This document shows, in pieces, positions 43,955 through 57,963 of a stretch of 64,000 nucleotides of DNA. Position 1 is the first letter of the stretch, and each line of letters starts with the position of its first letter. Below the pieces are notes generated by a model. The model was given only the letters and a program-made list of their open reading frames with translations, was not told the DNA's origin and ran no database searches. The DNA comes from Gammaproteobacteria bacterium (GTDB taxonomy: Bacteria; Pseudomonadota; Gammaproteobacteria; JAKDMP01). The DNA lies in assembly GCA_027018875.1 (NCBI GenBank), contig JALUYA010000002.1:43767-107766 (forward strand). Direction: 5' to 3'. A program made the position numbers and the translations under genes.

Positions 43955-45997
43955 GTGAGGGCGAGTGCCCTGCGGCGGCGGGCGGCCGCGGTCGGAATCG
44001 CGGGCAGTTACCGGGATGGGATCGGGCGCCGGGTTCGGGTTCCGAGCGCCACGCTTGGGGCCGTGCTCGAGGCCCTCGGCGAGGCGGGCGAGGCCACGAT
44101 CCTGCCACCGGTGACGGCGAGCTTCGAGCCGGATCCGGTGGCGGCGCTGCTCGATTCCGAGTGTCGCGAAGCGGTGTCGTGGCGGCTCGAGGGCGAAGGC
44201 GAAGTGTTCGCGGGGAAAATCGGTGCTGTCCGGCTTGAGGCCGACCGCGGAAGTTTGCGCTTGCCGCTGCCGTCGCTTTCCCCCGGCTATTACCGCCTCC
44301 AGGTCGAGTGCGGGCCCCGGCACGCAAGGGGACTTTTAATCCGGGCCCCCGCCCGTGCCTGGTTACCGCCGGATCTTGCCAGGCACCGTGGCTATGGTGT
44401 CGCGGTTCAGCTCTACGAAATGTTGGGGCCGGGTAGCCTCGGCAGCGGCGATTTCTCCGATCTGGCCGGCCTGGTGGCCGCCGCCGGGCGCATGGGCGCG
44501 GTCACCGTCGGAGTGAATCCCCTGCATGCCTTGTTTCTGAGCGCGCCGGAACGGGCGAGCCCCTATTCGCCGAATTCCCGTTTCGCGCTCAATCCCTTGT
44601 ACCTGGATCCGGGCGCATTGGAAGGGCTGGACGGGTGGCTTCGCGGCATCCTTGCGGCACCCGGGTGGCAAGCACGGGTACGCGCCCTCAACGACGGGAA
44701 CCGGATTGATTACCCGGCCGTTATCCGTGAAAAACTGGGGTTTGCCAGGACCGTATGGAATCGAGTTCGCAAACATGATCTTCCGGCTGCCTTCGAGCAG
44801 TTCCGCCGCACCTGTCCCGGTGGAATCCGGGATTGGGCTTGCTACGAGGCCCTGGCGGTGCATTATGGCGCCGATTATCGGCGCTGGCCGCACGAATTGC
44901 GGGATCCATGCGGGGCGCCAGTCGAGCGGTGGCGAAGCGCGCATCGCGCGGCAGTGGACTGGTATTTGTGGCTGCAGTGGCAAGCGGAGCGCCAGTTGGC
45001 CCGGGTGGCCGCTGCGGCGAGCGATGCGGGGCTGGCCGTCGGCTTGTATCGTGATCTTGCGGTCGGATCTGACCCGGCGGGCGCCGAGGCTTGGGCCGGG
45101 CAGACGGATTTAGCCACGGATCTGGATATCGGCGCGCCACCCGACAGGCTCAACCCGGCCGGGCAGAACTGGGGGCTTGCCCCGGGCATCCCGGCGCGTC
45201 TGCTTGCGGGGTCGCTGAAGCCGTTTATCGAACTGTTACGCAGCAACATGCGCCACGCCGGGGCACTGCGGATCGATCATGTGCTTGGTTTGAACCGACT
45301 GTTCGTCATTCCCGCCGGCCATCCCGCCCGCGCGGGTACTTATTTGCGCTTTTCTTTTGCGCCCCTGGTGGCCGCCTTGGTGCTGGAAAGCCACCGTGCC
45401 CGCTGTCTCGTCGTCGGTGAGGATCTGGGCACGGTGCCGCGAGGGTTGCGCCGCCGGCTCGCGCGGCGGGGGATATTTTCCTTGCGGCTGCTATTGTTCG
45501 AACACGACGGATACGGATTACCCCGACCGCCCGAGGACTATCCCCGGGATGCGGTGGCCGCGGTTGGAAGCCATGACCTGGCGCCGTTTTCCGGCTGGTG
45601 GCGCGGCGCGGACTTGGAACGGGTCGATCGGCTCGGCTTGTGGCCGGATGCCAAGACCCGGCAGCGGGAGCGGGCGCAGCGCCAGCGCGAGCGGGAGCGA
45701 TTCCGCGCCGCCTTTGTCCGAAAGAATCTCCCCGGGGCGGACGCGGCGGTGCCGGTAACGGCGGCTTACCGCTGGTTGGCCCGTACGCCCAGCCGGCTGC
45801 TGCTGATCCAGCCCGAGGATGCCCTCGGGATTACCGAGCCGGTCAATGTACCGGGCACAACGGCGAAGGAGCCAAATTGGCGGCGCCGGCGCCTGCCGCC
45901 CTGGCCGCGGTGGTTAACCGATCCACGGTGGCTGGCGCTGCTGCGGGCGGTGCAGGAGGAGCGCCCGCCTGTGCCACCGGGCGGGCCGGTGCCATGA
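43955..45997 (+). CDS. malQ: 4-alpha-glucanotransferase (GH77)
   Basis: This amylomaltase/disproportionating enzyme transfers maltooligosaccharyl units. From the GTG at 43955 it has 680 residues and an N-terminal domain of about 140 residues like enterobacterial MalQ. The GH77 barrel follows: nucleophile Asp in LRIDHVLGLNRLF (about 440), Glu in VGEDLGTVP (about 489) and transition-state Asp in GSHDLAPFSGWW. The C-terminus LLLIQPEDALG...VNVPGTT is characteristic. It is the last gene of the alpha-glucan operon, 87 bp after glgX. Confidence 0.95.
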   Translation: MRASALRRRAAAVGIAGSYRDGIGRRVRVPSATLGAVLEALGEAGEATILPPVTASFEPDPVAALLDSECREAVSWRLEGEGEVFAGKIGAVRLEADRGSLRLPLPSLSPGYYRLQVECGPRHARGLLIRAPARAWLPPDLARHRGYGVAVQLYEMLGPGSLGSGDFSDLAGLVAAAGRMGAVTVGVNPLHALFLSAPERASPYSPNSRFALNPLYLDPGALEGLDGWLRGILAAPGWQARVRALNDGNRIDYPAVIREKLGFARTVWNRVRKHDLPAAFEQFRRTCPGGIRDWACYEALAVHYGADYRRWPHELRDPCGAPVERWRSAHRAAVDWYLWLQWQAERQLARVAAAASDAGLAVGLYRDLAVGSDPAGAEAWAGQTDLATDLDIGAPPDRLNPAGQNWGLAPGIPARLLAGSLKPFIELLRSNMRHAGALRIDHVLGLNRLFVIPAGHPARAGTYLRFSFAPLVAALVLESHRARCLVVGEDLGTVPRGLRRRLARRGIFSLRLLLFEHDGYGLPRPPEDYPRDAVAAVGSHDLAPFSGWWRGADLERVDRLGLWPDAKTRQRERAQRQRERERFRAAFVRKNLPGADAAVPVTAAYRWLARTPSRLLLIQPEDALGITEPVNVPGTTAKEPNWRRRRLPPWPRWLTDPRWLALLRAVQEERPPVPPGGPVP

Positions 45998-46240
45998 CGG
46001 GGGGTGCCTATTTTCCGGATAACCGCAAGGCCCGATTACCGCTGCCTTTTGGGATATACGCATAGTGAGGTTTAGGATGAAAAAAACGAGATATAACGGA
46101 TAGAGGAGGAAAATATATAATTTTCAATCAGTTATGCAAGCTGGTCGGTGGTGAGGCGAGGTTTGGTTTGGTACGTGTTTTTTATATCTTTTTAAGAGAA
46201 ATACCTGAAAAAGACACCTAAGAACAGGCGAAGAATAGGC
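45998..46240. other. AT-rich junction between the glg operon and phage remnant
   Basis: This 240-bp stretch is far more AT-rich than its surroundings and holds no gene. At 46078 a short frame reads MKKTRYNG before a stop, behind an aggtttagg spacer. That resembles the first codons of IS3-type orfA genes but is too short to call. The base shift suggests acquired or decayed DNA. Confidence 0.45.
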
Positions 46241-46516
46241 TTAAAACCAGACTGTGGGGCGGACTATGTAGTCGCGGATGAGATCGAATACGGCAGCTCG
46301 ATCCGCAGGTGTGGAGAGCCCGGGACAGGGAGGCGGCGGAATGTTGCCCCACGGGATCGGGCCACCCTCTTCGATCCGGCTTTTGGTCTGTATGGTGACC
46401 TCCTCCCCGATGGAGCGCATCAGGGGTGAGAGATTCGAGGCGCGCCGGGTTAAATTCTGCAACGCCGCGATAACGGTGGCGCCTTCCGTGTGGATATTGA
46501 TGCCCGCGCCTGCCAT
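46241..46516 (-). pseudogene. Fragment of a Mu gpG-like phage virion morphogenesis gene
   Basis: The 91-residue frame begins MAGAGINIHTEGATVIAALQ and contains LSPLMRSIGEEV followed by TKSRIEEGGPIPW. This is the N-terminal pattern of phage virion morphogenesis (Mu gpG/tail completion) proteins. After about residue 65 the sequence (PPPPCPG...) loses similarity, and the protein stops well short of the family's roughly 150 residues. No other phage gene was recognised around it, so it is read as a prophage remnant beside the tRNA at 46908. Confidence 0.6.
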
Positions 46517-46907
46517 GATCTATATACCGTGCATACGGTCAGTGGCATGGAGCGTACTCCCAGTCGCTTCCGGCTTCCCCGACCCGTGCGCACGGAGTGA
46601 GGGGGCATTTTTACGGCCGCCATAGTAACTCTGAACGCTGTCTGTTGATAGAGGAGAGCAAAAAAGATCCAACTTGTGGGGACTCCATTTTGCTTGCCGA
46701 ACATTACAACAAATAGACTATACGATCTCGCGGGCGTGTTGTCCCGGCGGGGGCAGGATCTATGGCACTGGGGGACAAAAAGCGCGTGTCTTCGCGAGTC
46801 TGCAAGAACATCTGTCTCCTGTTTCCCGTACCCGCAACAATTGCCCAGGCCCGATGGGTTCCGGGAACAGCGAACGGGTTTTCCGGGTTGAAAATCAAGA
46901 GATTTCA
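46517..46907. other. Non-coding gap between phage remnant and tRNA
   Basis: Several short overlapping frames exist on both strands, but none resembles a known protein. A piece of lost prophage sequence is the likeliest content. No att repeat of the tRNA 3' end could be found by eye. Confidence 0.4.
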
Positions 46908-46984
46908 TGGTGGGCCTGCCAGGATTCGAACCTGGGACCAAGAGATTATGAGTCTCCTGCTCTAACCGGCTGAGCTACAGGCCC
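46908..46984 (-). tRNA. tRNA with CAT anticodon (Met or Ile2)
   Basis: The minus strand from 46984 reads GGGCCTGTAGCTCAGCCGGT, then GGAGA, anticodon loop CTCATAA and TCTCT. A T-arm with GTTCGAATC, acceptor CAGGCCC, discriminator A and encoded CCA follow, for 77 nt in total. CAT can be elongator Met or Ile2, where C34 becomes lysidine. The GGGCCT/AGGCCC acceptor is reminiscent of Ile2, but this cannot be settled by eye. It is not the initiator type. Confidence 0.93.
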
Positions 46985-47061
46985 GAAGCATATAAGCCAT
47001 AACACGTTACAATAACAAAATACAAGATATTTTTACACCCACGTCTGCAGGGAGGCTTGAT

Positions 47062-48891
47062 ATGTTCCGCTGGCTGACTCGGATGACTCCGACGCCCCGG
47101 CTCGTGATCCTGAGCGTGTTCATCGGGGTGATTGGAGGACTCGGCGCCAAGCTGTTTCTGGTTCTTATTCACCTGGTTGAAACCTACTTCTTAACGCCCG
47201 TTACGGGGTATGTCATGCTTAGCGTCGTCCAGGCGCACGCACTCGGTCATGTGGTCACGCATTCCTGGCTTTGGTGGATTCCGGTTGCGACTACCGTCGG
47301 CGGGTTAATTTCCGGTTGGTTGGTATATACCTTCGCGCCCGAGGCGGAGGGACACGGCACGGATGCCGCGGTCAAGACATTCCACCGCACCGGGGGGCGG
47401 ATGCGGATGCGGGTGCCTTTCATCAAGACCGTCGCCAGTGCGATTACCATTGGTTCCGGTGGCTCGGCCGGGCGCGAAGGGCCGACGGCACAGATAGCGG
47501 CGGGCATCGGTGCGATCGTGGGCGAACTGCTCAAACTTTCCGATGATGAGCGCCGCTGGTTGGTGTTGATGGGCATGGCGGCGGGGTTGTCCGCGATCTT
47601 CAAGAGTCCGCTCGGAACCGCCATTTTTGCGGTGGAAATCCTTTATTCGCGCATGGCGTTCGAAGGGGCGGCGCTGGTCTATACGATGATTTCGGCCGCG
47701 GTGGGCTACACCATCATCGGCCTGTTCGACGGGTTCACCCCGCTGTTTATTCTCCCGCCGACGGTCGGGGTCGGCTCGCCGGTGGACATTATCTGGTTTG
47801 CTCTACTGGGGGTAGTGGCCGGAGGCTTCGGCGCGGTGATGCCGTGGATGTTCTATGGGATGCGGGATCTGTTCCGCGACTGGAAGATTCCGAACCACAT
47901 CAAGCCGGCGATCGGCGGCGCTATCCTCGGGTTGATGGCGATCGCTCTGCCGATGTTGCTTGGAGGGGGTTACGGCTACATGCAGTTTGCCTTGGCGGGC
48001 GGCGCCGGTCTGGGCTTATGGATGCTGTTTGTGCTTTCGGTCGGTAAGATGTTGGCACTTTCGCTTACGGTGGGTTCGGGCGGATCCGGCGGAGTCTTCG
48101 CTCCCAGCCTGTACGTAGGGGCGATGATGGGCGCGGCGTTCGGCGTTATCCTGCATCATTTCGGGCTTCACGGGATACCCATTACCGCCCTGGCGGTCGT
48201 TGGCATGGCGGCGTTTTTTGCCGGTGCCGCCCGGGTGCCGATTGCCGCACTGGTAATGGTGATCGAGATGACCGGCGGCTATCACCTGATCATGCCGACC
48301 ATGCTCGCGGTGGCAATCAGTTTCATGGTGCAGTTTTACCTCACCCGCCATGCCAAGTATCCTACTTTGTATGAGGCCCAGGTGCCGACCCCGGCCGAAA
48401 GCCCAGTGCACCGCGGAGAGTTTTACCATGCTGCAGCCGAATTGTTGCGCCGGGAACAGGTGACGCTCGATCGCGATATTCTCTCCGCCGAGTTGCAACA
48501 CAGCCTTGAACGCGGCGAGGGCATTCCTCTCAGCCGCCGCAAGGAGCATCTTTACAGCTTGCAGGTGCCCCCGGGAAGTTCTGTGGTCGGACGTGAAGTC
48601 CGCTCACTGGGACTTTCCGATTTACAAGTCCTGATTGTCGGGATTATTCGCGGGGACGGCGATATCGTGCCGCATGGAGGAACCACGATGCAGGTCGGAG
48701 ACGGGCTTCTGGTTGCCTCGGATCCGGAGCATATAGATGCCTTTCGCTTGTTGCTCAAGCCCAGGGCCAGCAGTGAAATGCCGGGTAGTCCCACCGCCTT
48801 GAGTGGAGAGCAGGACCTGGGAATAATCGAAACCAACCCTGGCCAGGCGGGAAATGATAAACCCAAGCCTAAGCCCAAGCCGGGCGATTGA
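47062..48891 (+). CDS. ClC-family chloride channel/antiporter with TrkA-C-like tail
   Basis: This 609-residue membrane protein has a ClC core of about 430 residues followed by a cytosolic tail. Filter motifs are present: GSGGSAGREGPTAQ with the gating Glu, GSGGSGGVFAPSLYVG and the later GMAAFFAGAARVPIAA. The tail (YSLQVPPGSSVVGREVRSLG then GGTTMQVGDGLLVAS) resembles the RCK_C/TrkA-C ligand-binding module in place of the usual CBS pair. Whether it is a channel or an H+/Cl- exchanger is not decided. The GGGAGG before the ATG is a strong ribosome-binding site. It may serve acid tolerance or ion balance. Confidence 0.92.
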   Translation: MFRWLTRMTPTPRLVILSVFIGVIGGLGAKLFLVLIHLVETYFLTPVTGYVMLSVVQAHALGHVVTHSWLWWIPVATTVGGLISGWLVYTFAPEAEGHGTDAAVKTFHRTGGRMRMRVPFIKTVASAITIGSGGSAGREGPTAQIAAGIGAIVGELLKLSDDERRWLVLMGMAAGLSAIFKSPLGTAIFAVEILYSRMAFEGAALVYTMISAAVGYTIIGLFDGFTPLFILPPTVGVGSPVDIIWFALLGVVAGGFGAVMPWMFYGMRDLFRDWKIPNHIKPAIGGAILGLMAIALPMLLGGGYGYMQFALAGGAGLGLWMLFVLSVGKMLALSLTVGSGGSGGVFAPSLYVGAMMGAAFGVILHHFGLHGIPITALAVVGMAAFFAGAARVPIAALVMVIEMTGGYHLIMPTMLAVAISFMVQFYLTRHAKYPTLYEAQVPTPAESPVHRGEFYHAAAELLRREQVTLDRDILSAELQHSLERGEGIPLSRRKEHLYSLQVPPGSSVVGREVRSLGLSDLQVLIVGIIRGDGDIVPHGGTTMQVGDGLLVASDPEHIDAFRLLLKPRASSEMPGSPTALSGEQDLGIIETNPGQAGNDKPKPKPKPGD

Positions 48892-48934
48892 GGCCTTGCC
48901 GCCGGGATAGCCGAGCGGGGCGGGTCAAGCGGTT

Positions 48935-50119
48935 TTATCGCCCCCCGAGGACCAGCCGCTCGTCGAGGTTACGGGCGATGACGGCCGATGGCGCCGCACA
49001 GTCCCGGGCCAGGGCCAGCACCTTGAAGGTTTCGCCCATTTCATCGGGAAGCACGAGACGTTTGATTTCGCCCGCGAGGCGGTAGCGATCGATATCGCCG
49101 GTCGCCCGCCCGATGGCCGACCCGATGCCGCCCTCGAGCAGAAAGTTTCCCTGGGTGGTGTATCCGGCCACTTCCAGCCCGGCCGCGGTTCCGGCGCGTG
49201 CCAGGGCGCTGAAATCCACCCAGGCGGAAATGTCGGTGAGCCCCGGCCACCGGAACGGATCCTCGTGCGCGCGCTGCCGGAAATGGCAGATCAAGGTGCC
49301 GCGGTGGCGCGTGGGGTGATAGTACTCATGTTCGGGCAGGCCGTAATCGATAAAGAGCATCACTCCGCGCCGGAGAACCGCGGCGAGTGACGCAATCCAG
49401 GCATCGAGGTGCGGGTTGATCTCGGACGCATACGGTGGCGTCCAGGCGTAGCGCTTGCCGAGTGTCCCGATCCGGACCGCCAACTCGGGGGATAGATCCA
49501 TCTCGGCCCAGGTGAAGCCGGCCTCGGTAGTCTTTACGCCGAGGCGGCGGGCGGCATCGGCCGACCACAGAAAACGCTCGACCGGCAGGGCGTCGGCTAC
49601 CTCATTGGCCAAAATGATGCCGTTGAACGATTGCTCCGGAAGGCGATCGATCCACTCGACCCGGCGGGAAATTTCTGGATCCGCAGCCAGCGTCTCGCGC
49701 TGGCGAGACGCCAGGTCGCCACTGACTTCGAGGATGAGATACCGCGTGGGCAAACGATGTTCCGCCGCGAGTGCGCGCAGCAGCGTGAGCGCGAGCCGCC
49801 CCGTACCCGCACCCAACTCCAGTATGGTATCGCCGCCAGCGGCGGCAAGAGTCTCCCCGAGTTGACGCCCGATCACCTCGCCGAATAGCGCCGAGACCTC
49901 GGGTGCGGTGACGAAATCACCCCCTGCGCCCAGTTTTTCCGCGCCGGCCTGGTAATAACCGAGTCCCGGGGCGTAGAGCGCAAGGCGCATATATTCGGCG
50001 AAGGGGATCGCCCCGCCGGCGGTATCGATTGCGGAACGGATGGCGGCGGCAACCCGCCGGGAATGATCCCGGGCCGTGGGATCCGGGTCGGGAAGGTCGA
50101 GGTTGGAATCGGGCATCAT
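48935..50119 (-). CDS. MidA/NDUFAF7-family SAM-dependent methyltransferase
   Basis: This is a COG1565 protein of about 394 residues with the conserved IPFAEYMRLALYAPGLGYY start region. Motif I is DTILELGAGTGRLALTLL, followed by NGIILANEVADALPVERF and FIDYGLPEHEYYHPTRHRGT. Mitochondrial members methylate an arginine of complex I (NDUFS2); bacterial substrates are unknown. The frame is open to a TTG at 50152; the ATG at 50119 is preferred (an ATG three bases on is also possible). It is the distal gene after the uvrA-like gene on the same strand. Confidence 0.9.
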   Translation of the reverse strand: MMPDSNLDLPDPDPTARDHSRRVAAAIRSAIDTAGGAIPFAEYMRLALYAPGLGYYQAGAEKLGAGGDFVTAPEVSALFGEVIGRQLGETLAAAGGDTILELGAGTGRLALTLLRALAAEHRLPTRYLILEVSGDLASRQRETLAADPEISRRVEWIDRLPEQSFNGIILANEVADALPVERFLWSADAARRLGVKTTEAGFTWAEMDLSPELAVRIGTLGKRYAWTPPYASEINPHLDAWIASLAAVLRRGVMLFIDYGLPEHEYYHPTRHRGTLICHFRQRAHEDPFRWPGLTDISAWVDFSALARAGTAAGLEVAGYTTQGNFLLEGGIGSAIGRATGDIDRYRLAGEIKRLVLPDEMGETFKVLALARDCAAPSAVIARNLDERLVLGGR

Positions 50120-50167
50120 GATGGCTGATGGTATGCAACCGGCAAGAGACAATGGGCGGGGAGCATT

Positions 50168-55639
<5,472 letters not shown>

Positions 55640-55684
55640 GGGGTCGCTATCCTAGCAGCAAGAAAACGGTTGTGGAGATGAGTC

Positions 55685-56236
55685 ATGAGTTTTAGACACA
55701 ATGGACCGGAGATCGAAATCATCCGTGGCGACATCACCCGGCAGGGTGACGTGGAGGCGATAGTCAATGCCGCCAATGCCAGGCTCCTCCCTGGCGGCGG
55801 GGTGGCCGGGGCGATACACCGTGCGGCCGGGCCCGGGTTGGCGGCGGAATGTCGGCCGCTGGCGCCAATTCGTCCCGGAGAGGCGGTTATCACGAGTGGA
55901 CACCGCTTGCCCAACCCCTGGGTGATCCATTGCCTGGGCCCGGTCTATGGGCTCGACGAGCCTGCGGCGGGGTTGTTGGCCGCCTGCTATCGCAACGCCC
56001 TGCGCCGGGCAGAAGAGAGGGAGATCCGGCGTATCGCCTTCCCCGCGATTTCGACCGGTGCCTTCGGTTATCCCGCGGCCGCGGCCGCGGCGGTCACCGT
56101 GCGGGCCTTGCGCGAGGCGGCGCCGGAGCTGAAATCCGTTCGTTTGGTCCGCTTGGTGCTGTTTGGCAAGCCGCTTTTCGATATCTTTCGCGATGCATTG
56201 GCGGGCGAATCGGCGGGGGATGCCGCCGTGCCCTGA
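55685..56236 (+). CDS. Macro-domain ADP-ribose hydrolase-like protein
   Basis: This is a single macro domain of 183 residues. The ADP-ribose-binding loops are visible: GDITRQGDVEAIVNAANARL, the GGGVAGAIHRAAGPGL loop and the second loop FPAISTGAFGYPAAAAA. The closest look is to the YmdB/O-acetyl-ADP-ribose deacetylase group. It could remove ADP-ribose marks or hydrolyse O-acetyl-ADP-ribose. It is divergent from the double uvrA gene with 45 bp between starts and is followed by rmuC, so a link to DNA damage is tempting but only inferred. Confidence 0.93.
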   Translation: MSFRHNGPEIEIIRGDITRQGDVEAIVNAANARLLPGGGVAGAIHRAAGPGLAAECRPLAPIRPGEAVITSGHRLPNPWVIHCLGPVYGLDEPAAGLLAACYRNALRRAEEREIRRIAFPAISTGAFGYPAAAAAAVTVRALREAAPELKSVRLVRLVLFGKPLFDIFRDALAGESAGDAAVP

Positions 56237-56337
56237 CGCGCCGGGGGTTGGATCGGTGCCCGGGTGCCGGGAGCGGGATGGCCTTCGGGACTTGAAACGC
56301 GGCCCGGCCGTGGTATCGTCATCGCCTATATCCAACT

Positions 56338-57750
56338 ATGGAGACCGGAGTGAGCATAGTGGGGTTGGTCGGGATAGGACTCTTCGCCGGGGCGCTGCTT
56401 GCCGGGCTCTGGGGATATATCCTTCGTGCCCGGGAGCGGGCGCTGCGCTCGCATGCCGAACTCGAGCGGGAGCGCTTGGCTACTCTTTTGGATGAAAAAG
56501 AGCACGTACTGGTACAGCGATTTGAAGAACTCGCCGGTTTGCGGGCCGTTCGCGCGACCCTGGAGGAACGCCTTGCCCAGGAGCGCAAGGCCGCCGCCGA
56601 TAAGTTCGTCTTGCTCGAAGAGGCCCGCGCCAAGCTCTCCGACGCGTTCCAGGCACTGTCTGCCGAGGCGTTGAAGTCCAACAATGAATCTTTTCTCAAG
56701 CTTGCACAGGAAAACCTGCGGCGGTTCCAGCAGGGCGCGCAGAGCGACTTGGAAAAACGCCAGCAGGCCATCGAGCAGCTTACCCGGCCGATTCGCGAGC
56801 GCCTGGAAAAGTTCGACGGTAAGCTCGATGAGCTGGAAAAATCCCGCCACGGCGCCTACCGGGCACTCGACACCCAGCTCAAGGCCCTGGTTGAAACCCA
56901 CTTGCCACAACTGCACCGCGAGACCGCCGACCTGGTCAAGGCCCTGCGCCAGCCCCAGACCCGCGGCCGCTGGGGCGAGATCCAGCTCAAGCGCGTGGTT
57001 GAGATGGCCGGCATGCTCGAGCACTGCGACTTCGAGCAACAGGTCAGCCAGAGCACCGACACCGGCAGCCGCCAGCGCCCGGATCTGATCGTCCATCTGC
57101 CCGGCGGGCGCCAGGTGATCGTCGATGCCAAGGCTCCGGTCGATGCCTATCTCACCGCCGTTGAAGCCCAGAGTGACACCACCCGCCAGGCGGCCCTGGC
57201 CCACCACGCCCAGCAGGTCAAGAACCACATCACCCAACTGGGTCGCAAAAGCTACTTCGAGCAGTTCGACCCCAGCCCTGAGTTCGTGGTGCTGTTCGTC
57301 CCCGGTGAAGCCTTTTTTTCAGCGGCCTTGACGCAAGACCCGACCTTGATCGAATACGGTGCCGAAAACCGGGTGATACCGGCCAGTCCGACCACCCTCA
57401 TCGCCCTGCTCAAGGCCGTCGCCTACGGTTGGCGCCAGGAGGCCATGACTCAGAACGCCATCGAGGTCGCCGCACTCGGTAAAGAACTCTATGAACGCAT
57501 TGCCACCCTGGCCGAGCACTGGAGCAGGGTCGGCAGCCGATTGAACCAGGCCGTGGACGCCTACAACAGCTCCGTCGGCACCCTGGAGCGCCGGGTTCTG
57601 CCCAGTGCCCGCAAGTTCCGCGATCTTCGCGCCGTATCCGCCGACAGGGAGATTGAATCGCTGGCCCCCGTTACCGTCGAAACCCGGCCGCTCACCGCGC
57701 CGGAAATAATCGCGCCAACCGTCCCCGGGCAGGACGAATCGGGGTCGTGA
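56338..57750 (+). CDS. rmuC: DNA recombination protein RmuC
   Basis: This 470-residue protein has an N-terminal transmembrane helix (IVGLVGIGLFAGALLAGLWG) and a long coiled coil (about 35-200) rich in Glu, Lys and Arg. The RmuC nuclease-like domain follows (RGRWGEIQLKRVVEMAGMLE, then PDLIVHLPGGRQVIVDAKAP, a PD-(D/E)xK pattern). RmuC limits inversions at short inverted repeats. The C-terminus after about 440 is variable. It lies downstream of the macro-domain gene; a terminator-like hairpin follows at 57814. Confidence 0.95.
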   Translation: METGVSIVGLVGIGLFAGALLAGLWGYILRARERALRSHAELERERLATLLDEKEHVLVQRFEELAGLRAVRATLEERLAQERKAAADKFVLLEEARAKLSDAFQALSAEALKSNNESFLKLAQENLRRFQQGAQSDLEKRQQAIEQLTRPIRERLEKFDGKLDELEKSRHGAYRALDTQLKALVETHLPQLHRETADLVKALRQPQTRGRWGEIQLKRVVEMAGMLEHCDFEQQVSQSTDTGSRQRPDLIVHLPGGRQVIVDAKAPVDAYLTAVEAQSDTTRQAALAHHAQQVKNHITQLGRKSYFEQFDPSPEFVVLFVPGEAFFSAALTQDPTLIEYGAENRVIPASPTTLIALLKAVAYGWRQEAMTQNAIEVAALGKELYERIATLAEHWSRVGSRLNQAVDAYNSSVGTLERRVLPSARKFRDLRAVSADREIESLAPVTVETRPLTAPEIIAPTVPGQDESGS

Positions 57751-57813
57751 CGCCACACTCTCCGGTCCTGGGGCTAAGGCCGGACCCAACTATTCCGATC
57801 AACCGCAATAGCC

Positions 57814-57839
57814 TCCGCCACCCGGAAGGTGCGTTTTTT
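57814..57839 (+). terminator. Candidate Rho-independent terminator after rmuC
   Basis: An imperfect CGCCACC/GGTGCG stem with one bulge is followed directly by six Ts (57834-57839), about 65 bp past the rmuC stop. The stem is short, so strength is uncertain. Confidence 0.5.
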
Positions 57840-57963
57840 ATGTGTAATTTAGGGGTGTAGCGAGGACACTTATCCCGCTACCGGGAAGCCCGGCATGGCA
57901 AAAATCCGCCGGGGAGAGATCGTTCCGGAATATAGTGGGAGTGGAAGCGGGTAAATTGCGGAT

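Noticed and set aside
39851..44323. Very long antisense open frames (over 600 codons) opposite glgB and glgX
   Set aside because: They mirror strongly biased GC-rich genes with intact catalytic motifs; their translations are rich in Arg, Pro and Gly with no recognisable family.
46078..46104. MKKTRYNG start resembling IS3 orfA
   Set aside because: Only eight codons before a stop; too short to support an IS3 call, kept as a hint of mobile DNA.
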